From: Tamlana sp. I1
GTDB taxonomy: Bacteria; Bacteroidota; Bacteroidia; Flavobacteriales; Flavobacteriaceae
Length of the DNA: 64,000 bases
Direction of reading: 5' to 3'
Assembly (NCBI RefSeq): GCF_015355625.1
Contig: NZ_JACLAF010000003.1
Coordinates: 1 to 64,000, forward strand
The notes under the pieces are model-generated. The model searched no databases. It saw nothing but the letters and a program-made list of their open reading frames with translations, and was not told where the DNA came from. The position numbers were made by a program, and so were the translations under genes. Positions 51,983-59,775 of the stretch are shown here, in pieces. Position 1 is the stretch's first letter; each line of letters begins with the position of its first letter.

Positions 51983-53776
51983 ATGCCTAGAAGAACCCTT
52001 TTAAAGCGATTTCTTATTTGGAGAGCTAAACACATCTCCCATAAACAGTTTATTTCCATATTAAGTATTATTATAGGTTTTGCCGCAGGAGTAGGCGCTG
52101 TGATATTAAAAAACTTAACACACTTTATACAAAGTTTATTAGAAGGCAATTTTATAGAGCAATACCACCATGCTTTTTATTTCTTGTTTCCTATTTTAGG
52201 TTTTACTATGGTTTATCTCATCATGAAATATGTGATAAGACATAAGGTAAGTCACGGTATTCCTTCTACGCTTTATGCCATTTCAAAACGAAAAGGCATT
52301 ATGAAACGCTTTCAAATGTTTGGTTCTATTTTAACGGCACCAATTACAGTTGGTTTTGGTGGTTCGGTTGGACTAGAAGGTCCTACGGTTGCAACGGGTG
52401 CGGCGCTTGGGTCTAACATTTCTAGAATGTTTCATATGAATCAATCTTCTAGAACCTTACTTATTGGTTGCGCGGCAGCTGGTGCTATGAGTTCCATTTT
52501 TAAAGCGCCTATTGCGGCCATTATTTTTGCTATTGAAGTTTTTAGTTTAGACCTTACTATCGCTTCCATGTTACCGTTATTATTAGCATCACTTTCAGCC
52601 ATCTTAACCTCTTACTTTTTCTTTGGCGACGATGTTTTACTACCGTTTAGGATTGAAGATAAGTTTTATATTTCCGATGCCCCTTTTTACATGCTTCTAG
52701 GCGTTGTTGCTGCATTTGTGTCTATTTATTTCACCGAAGTTTACGATCGTATTCAAAAACTTTTTGACAAACTAGATTCTCCAATAAAAAAGCTAGCGGT
52801 TGGTGGTATAGGCATAGGCGTGCTTATCTTTTTAATTCCGCCTTTATACGGTGAAGGTTTCGATGTAATTAATAATTTAATTGTTGGAAACCCCGAAAAA
52901 GCCTTAGAAACCAATTTATTCCATTTAGATTTAGAAAACATTTGGATTGTTGTTTTACTTCTAATTGGTCTTCTCCTTTTTAAAATTATAGCGAGTGCCT
53001 TAACTTTTGGCGCTGGAGGTGTTGGTGGTATTTTTGCTCCTGTTCTTTTTATGGGCAGTATTATGGGTTATTGCATGTCTAAAATTTTAAACCATTGCGG
53101 ACTACTTAACGAACCTATTTCCGAAAGTAATTTTACGCTTGTAGGCATGGCTGGTTTACTCGCTGGTGTTTTGCATGCGCCTTTAACCGCTATTTTCTTA
53201 ATTGCAGAACTTACTGGAGGTTACGAACTGTTTATTCCGCTAATGCTTACGTCTACGATTTCATTTGGAATCACTAAATATTTTAGACCACATTCGGTTT
53301 ACACCATGGAATTAGGTCGGAAAGGCGAGCTAATTACCCACGATAAAGATCATGCCGTTTTAACGTTAATGGATATTAATAAAGTTATTGAAACCAATTT
53401 CATTTCTATTTATCCAGAAATGAATTTAGAAGAAATGGTTAATCAAGCCATTATAAAATCAAAACGAAATATTTTCCCTGTGGTAGATAAAGAAACCCGA
53501 AAGCTACAAGGTATTATTTTGTTAGATGATTTACGTCCTATCATGTTCGACCGCAGCTTGTATAAGGAAGTTATTGCCAATCACATCATGCAAAAACCGC
53601 CTGCTATCATTCATCTAGACAAAGATAAAATGACCGATATTATGCAGAAATTCCAGGACAGTAGCGCGTGGAATTTACCTGTAACTCAAAATGGCGTGTA
53701 TTACGGTTTTATATCGAAATCGAAATTATTAACGGCCTATCGTCGTCAATTAATAACCCTACAAGTCGATTCATAA
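51983..53776 (+). CDS. ClC family chloride channel or transporter with CBS domains
   Basis: 597 aa: ClC membrane domain (about 20-440) and a pair of CBS domains (about 455-590). Signature segments: GGSVGLEGPTV with the gating Glu132, SSIFKAPIAAIIFAIEVFSLDL, GAGGVGGIFAPVLFMG and the AGVLHAPLTAIFLIAELTGG half. In the IEVF segment, Val186 stands where exchanger-type ClCs have the internal proton Glu. This residue pattern is shared with ClC channels and some bacterial ClCs. It is an inner-membrane protein; direction of transport not provable. Confidence 0.93.
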   Translation: MPRRTLLKRFLIWRAKHISHKQFISILSIIIGFAAGVGAVILKNLTHFIQSLLEGNFIEQYHHAFYFLFPILGFTMVYLIMKYVIRHKVSHGIPSTLYAISKRKGIMKRFQMFGSILTAPITVGFGGSVGLEGPTVATGAALGSNISRMFHMNQSSRTLLIGCAAAGAMSSIFKAPIAAIIFAIEVFSLDLTIASMLPLLLASLSAILTSYFFFGDDVLLPFRIEDKFYISDAPFYMLLGVVAAFVSIYFTEVYDRIQKLFDKLDSPIKKLAVGGIGIGVLIFLIPPLYGEGFDVINNLIVGNPEKALETNLFHLDLENIWIVVLLLIGLLLFKIIASALTFGAGGVGGIFAPVLFMGSIMGYCMSKILNHCGLLNEPISESNFTLVGMAGLLAGVLHAPLTAIFLIAELTGGYELFIPLMLTSTISFGITKYFRPHSVYTMELGRKGELITHDKDHAVLTLMDINKVIETNFISIYPEMNLEEMVNQAIIKSKRNIFPVVDKETRKLQGIILLDDLRPIMFDRSLYKEVIANHIMQKPPAIIHLDKDKMTDIMQKFQDSSAWNLPVTQNGVYYGFISKSKLLTAYRRQLITLQVDS

Positions 53777-53789
53777 AACCTCAGGTTTT
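53775..53789 (+). terminator. Weak terminator after the ClC gene
   Basis: AAAACCT (53775-53781) and AGGTTTT (53783-53789) around a single C, then T and A bases. Short stem; the next gene follows 30 bp later. Confidence 0.4.
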
Positions 53790-53818
53790 TAAATTTACTT
53801 GTTAGCATTAAAAACATC

Positions 53819-54049
53819 ATGAAATACTTTCTTCTTATACTAACTATCGCTGCTTTTGCAAGCATTATTTTAGGTTTTACTTTAAATGTAGACTACTCTG
53901 AAAAACTTATTGGCTTTGGTGTTTCAGGGCTTTTTTTAATCGTTTTTCCTCTATTCGCTTACCGTCAATGGAAAAATAAAGACCCTAAAGATTATATGCT
54001 GACTAAAGAGAATTTAGACAAAATGCGAGAGAATCAGAAGCGGGAATAA
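53819..54049 (+). CDS. Small membrane protein (donor of the duplicated tail)
   Basis: 76 aa with two membrane helices (about 3-22 and 32-50), then a charged cytoplasmic tail (RQWKNKDPKDYMLTKENLDKMRENQKRE). It starts 42 bp after the ClC gene. I recognise it only as a conserved flavobacterial hypothetical. The last 16 codons, from GACTAAAGAG at 54001, recur at 54946-54994 fused to a dxs fragment, with 2 differences in about 85 bp including the 3' flank. Confidence 0.7.
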   Translation: MKYFLLILTIAAFASIILGFTLNVDYSEKLIGFGVSGLFLIVFPLFAYRQWKNKDPKDYMLTKENLDKMRENQKRE

Positions 54050-54162
54050 TAGTTTTCAGTGATCTGTTTTCAGTCACAGGAGCTGAAATAAAAATACTTT
54101 GACACGAATTGTTTACGAACAAATTTTCATCAGTGAAAATCCGTGTCCAAAAAAATCAAGAT

Positions 54163-54286
54163 TTAATTCAAGTTAGGGCGTTCAATAAAAAAACGTTTCA
54201 TTAAATGACTGGCTTCATCAGCCAAAACACCACCTTCAATAATGGTTTTAGGATGCAGTTTGGTGTTCAAATTAATACAACCACGA
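54163..54286 (-). pseudogene. tadA 3' fragment (duplicate)
   Basis: About 41 codons matching the C-terminus of TadA on the minus strand, ending ERPNLN-stop where the intact gene ends ERRNLN-stop. From 54181 to 54286 only 3 of 106 bases differ from 55198-55303. Similarity ends abruptly after CCACGA at 54286; the bases that follow (CCAAT) match a later point of tadA (CGACCAAT near 55343-55350), suggesting an internal deletion at a CGA microhomology. Confidence 0.85.
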
Positions 54287-54300
54287 CCAATGAAGCAACA

Positions 54301-54335
54301 AAAAAGGCCTGTAAAATACATTTACAGACCTTTTT
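54301..54335 (-). terminator. Terminator of the 54353-54721 lipoprotein gene
   Basis: AAAAAGGCCTGTAAA pairs with TTTACAGACCTTTTT, with one mismatch position and a 5-nt loop, 18 bp after the lipoprotein stop on the minus strand. Confidence 0.8.
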
Positions 54336-54352
54336 ACTAAATTTAAGATAGC

Positions 54353-54721
54353 TTATTTTTTAACATAAGTCCTTACTTCAGAATGCGTTTCTCCAGCATT
54401 CTCATAAAAGACTTTAATTTTTAAAGTTTTAGCTGTTAATTCAAGTATTTCAACTGAACTGTTGTTAACCTTAATATAATTCCCCTCAACACTATAACTA
54501 AATACATCACTTTCATCATTCAATTCACAATCTGTTCCATAGTACAATATTAAACTCACTGTGGTTTCCGTATACACCTCTTCTCGTGGACATCCACCCT
54601 CTACATCTGAAACAAGCGTCCAGGTACCTACTAAATCTGATGCAGAATATTTTGGATCATCGTCTTTACTACAAGAAACCGATAAACTAACAAGACACAA
54701 TACTAATAATAATTTTTTCAT
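54353..54721 (-). CDS. Lipocalin-like lipoprotein
   Basis: 122 aa. The lipoprotein signal ends SVSC (Cys at about 17), followed by SKDDDPKYSASDLVGTWTLVSDVEGGCP, where the GTW motif is typical of the lipocalin-like domain found in many short Bacteroidota lipoproteins. A run of beta strands follows to the end. Three further Cys residues are possible disulfide partners. It occupies the place where unit 1 of the tandem duplication should have the body of tadA, so it arrived after or with that event. Ligand unknown. Confidence 0.8.
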   Translation of the reverse strand: MKKLLLVLCLVSLSVSCSKDDDPKYSASDLVGTWTLVSDVEGGCPREEVYTETTVSLILYYGTDCELNDESDVFSYSVEGNYIKVNNSSVEILELTAKTLKIKVFYENAGETHSEVRTYVKK

Positions 54722-54829
54722 AATGTTTTTGGATTTTATTCTTGGAGCGAAAATATGTTAGAGGTTTGAGAGAAAAAACACATTTAACAAATAAATATGT
54801 TTTTAGTATTAATTTTGCTGTAATACATT

Positions 54830-54994
54830 TTGAATAAAAACCTGTTAGATACCATACATTGTCCTAGCGACCTTCGTCTATTAAACCAAAAAGACTTACC
54901 GCTTTTTGCCAAAGAATTACGCGAGTTTATTATTAACATTTTAGCGACTAAAGAGAATTTAGATAAAATGCGAGAGAATCAGAAACGGGAATAA
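54830..54994 (+). pseudogene. Chimeric frame: dxs 5' stub fused in frame to the tail of the small membrane protein gene
   Basis: From a TTG at 54830 the frame reads 54 codons without a stop. Residues 1-41 (MNKNLLDTIHCPSDLRLL..., FIINILATKE) correspond to the DXS N-terminus, and residues 41-54 (KENLDKMRENQKRE) are the C-terminus of the protein at 53819-54049. The switch lies in GACTAAAGA. The 54-aa product would have neither membrane helices nor an active site. It may be a silent fragment or a newly formed small gene. The start codon is inferred by alignment with dxs. Confidence 0.7.
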
Positions 54995-55179
54995 TAGTTT
55001 TCAGTGATCTGTTTTCAGTCACAGGAGCTTTAAGAAAATATTTCTTATTTGATATAAGTTGTTTCACTGAGACACGCAGAGAGTCACAGAGCTGAAATAA
55101 AATACTTTGACACGAATTGTTTACGAGCAAATTTTCATCAGTGAAAATCAGTGAAATCCGTGTCCAAAAAAATCGAGAT

Positions 55180-55629
55180 TCAATTCAAATTACGGCGTTC
55201 AATAAAAAAACGTTTCATTAAATGGCTGGCTTCTTCAGCCAAAACACCACCTTCAATAATGGTTTTAGGGTGCAGTTTGGTGTTCAAATTAATACAACCA
55301 CGATCTAAGTCTCTGGCGCCATAAACAATTTTAGAAATTTGCGACCAATACAAAGCACCGGCACACATTTGGCAAGGCTCTAAAGTGACATACAAGGTGC
55401 ATTTTTGAAGGTACTTACCACCTAAAAAATTAGCCGCCGCCGTTATGGCTTGCATTTCGGCATGAGCCGTCACATCATTGAGCATTTCGGTTAGATTATG
55501 ACCACGAGCAATCACTTTATTATCGATAACAATCACTGCTCCCACAGGAATCTCCCCCTTTTCAAAAGCAGTTTCTGCCTCCTGAAGGGCTTTTTTCATA
55601 AAATAAGTATCGTCGAATGGCTGAATCAT
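55180..55629 (-). CDS. tadA: tRNA adenosine(34) deaminase TadA
   Basis: 149 aa. It deaminates A34 to inosine in tRNA-Arg(ACG). The zinc site and catalytic Glu are clear: His56-Ala-Glu58 (AHAEMQ) and PCQMC with Cys86 and Cys89. PVGAVIV and LYVTLEPC match the family. It diverges from dxs. A 3' fragment of the same gene occurs at 54163-54286 in the upstream duplicate unit. Confidence 0.95.
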   Translation of the reverse strand: MIQPFDDTYFMKKALQEAETAFEKGEIPVGAVIVIDNKVIARGHNLTEMLNDVTAHAEMQAITAAANFLGGKYLQKCTLYVTLEPCQMCAGALYWSQISKIVYGARDLDRGCINLNTKLHPKTIIEGGVLAEEASHLMKRFFIERRNLN

Positions 55630-55735
55630 AATGAAAAGATTAGATTTTCAAAATTACAATTTCAAAAATAATTTGAATTATAATTTTAAGATTAAGCCCT
55701 ATTTATATTTTCAATAGTAAGAATAATAAAAACAG

Positions 55736-55743
55736 TATTTTTG
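55736..55743 (+). promoter_or_regulatory. -7 box of dxs, four bases from the start codon
   Basis: TATTTTTG, exact TAnnTTTG match, then TGTC, then the GTG start at 55748. This nearly repeats the layout before the polyprenyl synthase gene. Confidence 0.6.
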
Positions 55744-55747
55744 TGTC

Positions 55748-57505
55748 GTGCAAAAAACTCTATTAAACCATATTCACTCCCCTAAGGACTTGCGTCTTTT
55801 AAAACAAAAAGACTTACCACTTCTTGCCAAAGAACTACGCGAATTCATTATAAATATCGTAGCGACTAAAGAAGGGCATTTAGGGGCGAGTTTGGGTGTT
55901 GTAGAACTTACTATCGCCTTACATTATGTGTTTAACACACCGGAAGACCAATTGGTTTGGGATGTAGGACATCAGGCCTACGGACATAAAATTTTAACAG
56001 GCAGAAAAGACAACTTTGAAACCAACAGACAACTAGGAGGACTAAGCGGATTCCCAAAACGCGACGAAAGTATCTTTGATACTTTTGGCGTTGGGCATGC
56101 CTCCACCTCTATTTCGGCAGCTTTGGGTATGGCCATTGCATCACGACTTAAAGGAGATTTAGAAAAACAACACATTGCCGTAATAGGCGATGCTAGTATT
56201 GCGGGCGGTATGGCTTTTGAAGGCTTAAACCATGCCGGCGTTACCAAGGCCAATTTATTAGTGATTTTAAATGATAATGCCATTGGTATCGACCCCAGCG
56301 TTGGGGCCTTAAAAATGTACCTCACCAACGTAAAAAAGGGCACCCAAAAACAAGATAATATTTTTGAAGCTTTAAATTTTGATTATTCGGGTCCGATTGA
56401 TGGGCATGATCTAGATGCAGTCATATCGGAATTACAACGCTTAAAAACCGTTCAAGGTCCAAAGTTTTTACACATTATAACCACGAAAGGCAAGGGTTTA
56501 AAGCAAGCTGAAAAAGACCAAGTTAAATACCATGCTCCTGGAAAATTTAATGCCCAAACGGGGGATATTCCTGTGCAAGCAACCACCATTCAACCCCCTA
56601 AATATCAAGATGTTTTTGGGCATACCATTGTGGAATTGGCCAAAGAAAACAAAAATATAGTTGGCATTACGCCAGCCATGCCAACGGGAAGTTCCCTAAA
56701 ATTTATGATGGACACCCTCCCCGATCGTGCTTTCGATGTTGGGATTGCCGAGCAGCATGCGGTGACTTTAGCTGCCGGTATGGCCACCCAAGGTTTAATT
56801 CCATTTTGCAATATTTACTCCACATTTTTACAACGGGCTTACGATCAAATTATTCACGATGTGGCCTTGCAAAATCTACCTGTTATTTTTTGTTTAGACC
56901 GCGCTGGTCTGGTTGGCGAAGATGGCGCCACGCACCACGGCGTTTACGATTTAAGCTATTTACGCTGCATACCAAACCTTATTATTTTTGCCCCTAGAAA
57001 CGAAGTGGAATTGCGCAACATCATGTACACCGCACAATTAGGACTGGAACAACCCATCGCTATTCGTTACCCTCGAGGTCGTGGGGTGATTATCAATTGG
57101 AAACAAGGATTCACTAAAATTAATATCGCCGAAGCAGTCACCCTTCAAGAAGGTCAAAACATAGCCGTTTTAAGCATCGGAACCATGGCTAAAAACGTTT
57201 CGGAAGCTATTACAAATTTAAATGTATCGCATTACGACATGCGCTTTGTAAAGCCTCTAGACGAAACCTTATTACACCATATTTGTAAAACACATCACAC
57301 CATAATTACCGTTGAAGACAACAGTGTTCGCGGTGGTTTCGGATCGGCGATTCTAGAATTTATGGCTGAACATAAGTACACCAACACCATAAAATTATTA
57401 GGCATTCCAGATACTTTCATCGAACACGGAAAAGTTACTGAACTCCAACAATCTATTGGCTTAGATCCTGAAAGTTTAAAGAAAACCATTAGTAATTTCG
57501 TATAA
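55748..57505 (+). CDS. dxs: 1-deoxy-D-xylulose-5-phosphate synthase
   Basis: 585 aa, slightly shorter than the roughly 620 of many DXS. First step of the MEP isoprenoid pathway: pyruvate plus glyceraldehyde 3-phosphate, using thiamine diphosphate. WDVGHQAYGHKILTGR (catalytic His region), GDASIAGGMAFEGLNHAG (ThDP motif, GDA in place of GDG as in other flavobacteria), VGIAEQHAVTLAAGMA, and a transketolase C-terminal domain. GTG start fixed by the promoter and by alignment with the stub at 54830. The 5' end differs from the stub mainly at silent sites. Confidence 0.96.
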   Translation: MQKTLLNHIHSPKDLRLLKQKDLPLLAKELREFIINIVATKEGHLGASLGVVELTIALHYVFNTPEDQLVWDVGHQAYGHKILTGRKDNFETNRQLGGLSGFPKRDESIFDTFGVGHASTSISAALGMAIASRLKGDLEKQHIAVIGDASIAGGMAFEGLNHAGVTKANLLVILNDNAIGIDPSVGALKMYLTNVKKGTQKQDNIFEALNFDYSGPIDGHDLDAVISELQRLKTVQGPKFLHIITTKGKGLKQAEKDQVKYHAPGKFNAQTGDIPVQATTIQPPKYQDVFGHTIVELAKENKNIVGITPAMPTGSSLKFMMDTLPDRAFDVGIAEQHAVTLAAGMATQGLIPFCNIYSTFLQRAYDQIIHDVALQNLPVIFCLDRAGLVGEDGATHHGVYDLSYLRCIPNLIIFAPRNEVELRNIMYTAQLGLEQPIAIRYPRGRGVIINWKQGFTKINIAEAVTLQEGQNIAVLSIGTMAKNVSEAITNLNVSHYDMRFVKPLDETLLHHICKTHHTIITVEDNSVRGGFGSAILEFMAEHKYTNTIKLLGIPDTFIEHGKVTELQQSIGLDPESLKKTISNFV

Positions 57506-57608
57506 ACGCATTTATTTTTAGCCTAAAAAATCTACTTACTACCTAACAATTCACTTTTAAGAGGGCATATTATTAGTTTAAGAATCGAAGATTATATTTT
57601 ACTTTTTT

Positions 57609-57713
57609 GGGCGCCAGCCTGCCGGCTGGCAGGTTACCTAAAGGTCGGGCTTTCCAATACAATCTTTTTGTTCGCAAACTCTCAAAAAGGATTTCCTTTG
57701 CAATCCCTAACGC
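57609..57713 (-). repeat. Complete copy of the GCGTTAGGGATT...GCGCCC intergenic repeat, reverse orientation
   Basis: 105 bp from GGGCGC to AATCCCTAACGC. Reverse-complemented it matches 19722-19825 nearly base for base (about nine in ten bases by eye), including GGAAATCCTTTTTGAGAG and AAAGCCCGACCTTTAGG. Confidence 0.85.
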
Positions 57714-57966
57714 ATTCACGATTTCCATAAAACAAAAATTAAAAACAATGAGAAATCCCTAACGCAACAGTCTATCAATTGATAATTTTAAGCTGTATAC
57801 TAAAAGCGACAACTGCACACGCTTCGAATTAATAGCACAAACACATTCCTGCCAATTAGTGTCTTTATAGTTTTTAACATAAGTACTCTAGAAAAGTTCT
57901 TCGAAGGAATACTAATAAAAACAGCAAAAATACCCCTGTGATCCCCTCTAGGGGATATTTTAAAAA

Positions 57967-58000
57967 AAACCCGAATTTGATTGGTATCAAATTCGGGTTT
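57967..58000 (-). terminator. Terminator of bioB
   Basis: AAACCCGAATTTGAT (57967-57981) pairs perfectly with ATCAAATTCGGGTTT (57986-58000), TGGT loop, T-run on the minus strand. It is 25 bp after the bioB stop. Confidence 0.93.
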
Positions 58001-58025
58001 TATATTTTTTATGCGAAGCACTTAC

Positions 58026-59126
58026 TTAATCTTGTGACGCCTCTTTTCTTAAAGCTCTAGCCGCTTCATTACGTTCAATTTTATGTTCTGGGCGTGTCCA
58101 TTTTGGTTTTTCACCTAAAGCTTCAATTTTAGAATCTTGAGCTTCAACCGTTTTTGGTTGTACTTTTTTAGTGAATGGTTTTTGAGGTTTTAATCCTAAT
58201 AATTCAAACATTTTCATGTCTTCGTTCACATCTGGATTTGGAGTAGTTAATAACTTATCACCTGCAAAAATAGAATTTGCTCCTGCAAAGAAACACATCG
58301 CCTGACCTTCTCTAGTCATTTGCGTACGTCCTGCACTTAAACGCACTTGAGTTTCTGGCATCACAATTCTTGTGGTGGCTACCATACGTACCATATCCCA
58401 AATAGAAACTGGCTCTTGGTCTTCTAAAGGTGTTCCTTCAACAGCTACTAAAGCGTTTATTGGTGTCGATTCTGGTTGCGGATTTAAAGTAGAAAGTGCT
58501 ACTAACATACCTGCACGATCTTCAATATTTTCACCCATGCCTATAATACCACCGCTACAAACCGTAACATTGGTTTTACGCACGTTATCAATAGTATCTA
58601 AACGATCTTGATAACCACGGGTTGAAATCACTTCTTTATAATATTCTTCCGAAGAATCTAAATTATGATTGTAAGCATACAAACCAGCTTCAGCCAAACG
58701 CTTCGCTTGGTTTTCGGTTACCATACCAAGGGTACAACACACTTCCATATCCAGTTTATTAATGGTTCTTACCATTTCTAAAACTTGATCGAACTCCTCG
58801 CCATCTTTTACATTTCGCCATGCAGCTCCCATACAAACACGTGAACTTCCGCCTGATTTAGCGCGTAAAGCTTGTGCTTTAACTTGTTGCACAGACATTA
58901 AATCGTTTCCTTCAATATCGGTGTGGTATCTGGCTGCTTGTGGGCAATAGCCACAATCTTCAGAACATCCGCCTGTTTTTATCGACAATAAAGTAGAAAC
59001 CTGTACGGTGTTTGGGTCATGATGCAAACGATGAACCGTTGCAGCATCATAAAGCAACTCCATAAAAGGTTTGTTATATATCTCTAGAATTTCTTCTTTA
59101 GTCCAGTTGTGTCTAGTCTCGCTCAT
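58026..59126 (-). CDS. bioB: Biotin synthase
   Basis: 366 aa from the ATG at 59126 (an upstream ATG at 59147 overlaps the promoter box). A radical-SAM enzyme that inserts sulfur into dethiobiotin. Cys54, Cys58 and Cys61 (CSEDCGYCPQ) bind the 4Fe-4S cluster; Cys residues for the auxiliary 2Fe-2S cluster follow (CMGAAWRN, CCTLGM, TVCSGGI). A basic tail of about 40 residues (KPFTKKVQPKTVEAQD...) extends past the usual C-terminus. It has its own promoter and terminator. Confidence 0.96.
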   Translation of the reverse strand: MSETRHNWTKEEILEIYNKPFMELLYDAATVHRLHHDPNTVQVSTLLSIKTGGCSEDCGYCPQAARYHTDIEGNDLMSVQQVKAQALRAKSGGSSRVCMGAAWRNVKDGEEFDQVLEMVRTINKLDMEVCCTLGMVTENQAKRLAEAGLYAYNHNLDSSEEYYKEVISTRGYQDRLDTIDNVRKTNVTVCSGGIIGMGENIEDRAGMLVALSTLNPQPESTPINALVAVEGTPLEDQEPVSIWDMVRMVATTRIVMPETQVRLSAGRTQMTREGQAMCFFAGANSIFAGDKLLTTPNPDVNEDMKMFELLGLKPQKPFTKKVQPKTVEAQDSKIEALGEKPKWTRPEHKIERNEAARALRKEASQD

Positions 59127-59144
59127 TTGAAGATTAATTTTTAG

Positions 59145-59152
59145 CAAAAATA
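59145..59152 (-). promoter_or_regulatory. -7 box of bioB
   Basis: Minus-strand TATTTTTG, exact TAnnTTTG match, 18 bases before the bioB ATG and directly next to the stop of the upstream gene. Confidence 0.55.
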
Positions 59153-59153
59153 G

Positions 59154-59636
59154 TTATAACCATTTAGAATTTCTTTCAGTTGCATCTAAAATATCAATAT
59201 TTAATACCTGAGAAAGATATTTAGCATTTTCAAAGGCATCATTAAGGTCATCTGTAATGTAGGCTTCAATTTTCTCGTTTCCATTATAAAAAAGATTTAA
59301 TTTATAAACTTGGTTAGAAAAATTAGCCGAAGCTCCCATGCCCTGTACTCTCTTGTTTTCGTTAGTTTTAAAAACTGAAACATATTCGATATCAGGTAAA
59401 TCTTTCCACTTTCCAATATTAACACCTATTACTGAATAAATTTCTCGATATTTCTTTGAAGCAAAATCTATTTCAGACCCCTCTCTTAGCATTAAAAAAA
59501 CACCAATTCCTGAAAGGATTAAATTGAAAACATTATTTGTGATTGCTCCAATAAGACCTAAAATAAAGAGGGTAACTCCAAATACCATTTTCATAGTTGG
59601 TACGGGTCTTAAGTGTTGTAAAGTTGTTTTGTTCAA
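59154..59636 (-). CDS. Membrane protein of unknown function in the biotin cluster
   Basis: 160 aa from a TTG at 59636; an ATG at 59594 is a possible alternative. Two adjacent membrane helices (about 17-50, MVFGVTLFILGLIGAITNNVFNLILSGIGVFLML), then a soluble domain of strands and one helix (EIDFASKKYREIYSVIGVNIGKWKDLPDIEYVSVFKTNENK, ...AYITDDLNDAFENAKYLSQVL), a layout resembling PH-like bacterial membrane proteins. It lies between the ketoacyl synthase and bioB. No link to biotin is provable. Confidence 0.65.
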   Translation of the reverse strand: MNKTTLQHLRPVPTMKMVFGVTLFILGLIGAITNNVFNLILSGIGVFLMLREGSEIDFASKKYREIYSVIGVNIGKWKDLPDIEYVSVFKTNENKRVQGMGASANFSNQVYKLNLFYNGNEKIEAYITDDLNDAFENAKYLSQVLNIDILDATERNSKWL

Positions 59637-59775
59637 TGTAATAAATTTATGTTAGTATTATCAAAATCTGTTTTTAAGATTCGCCTTTTACGGTGTTCTT
59701 TCAACCGGTTTTATCCTATATTTTACCTCTTAAATAATCAGAAAATTACTATATTCTCTCAAAAATTACAGCGGC

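Larger units (their letters stand above)
54001..55863. repeat. Imperfect tandem duplication, two units of about 0.92-0.95 kb
   Basis: Unit 1 is 54001-54945 and unit 2 is 54946-55863. Both begin with GACTAAAGAG and the tail of the small membrane protein, both then carry a spacer (TTTTCAGTGATCTG..., CACGAATTGTTTACG) and the tadA 3' end, and both end in a dxs 5' end running up to GACTAAAGA. Unit 1 has lost most of tadA and holds a lipoprotein gene instead. Unit 2 keeps intact tadA and the start of the working dxs. Confidence 0.85.
57506..58025. other. 520-bp spacer between dxs and bioB with repeat copies and terminators
   Basis: It holds a complete intergenic repeat (57609-57713), a lone AATCCCTAACGC end (57754-57765), a hairpin ATCCCC-TCTA-GGGGAT (57941-57956) and the bioB terminator (57967-58000). 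A 73-codon minus-strand frame at 57800-58021 crosses both hairpins and is not considered a gene. Confidence 0.7.

Noticed and set aside
54958-55130. 60-codon minus-strand frame in the duplicated spacer
   Set aside because: It lies antisense to the chimeric stub and in low-complexity spacer DNA; no family resemblance.
57800-58021. 73-codon minus-strand frame upstream-facing of dxs and downstream of bioB
   Set aside because: It runs through the bioB terminator and a second hairpin, and its composition is not protein-like.
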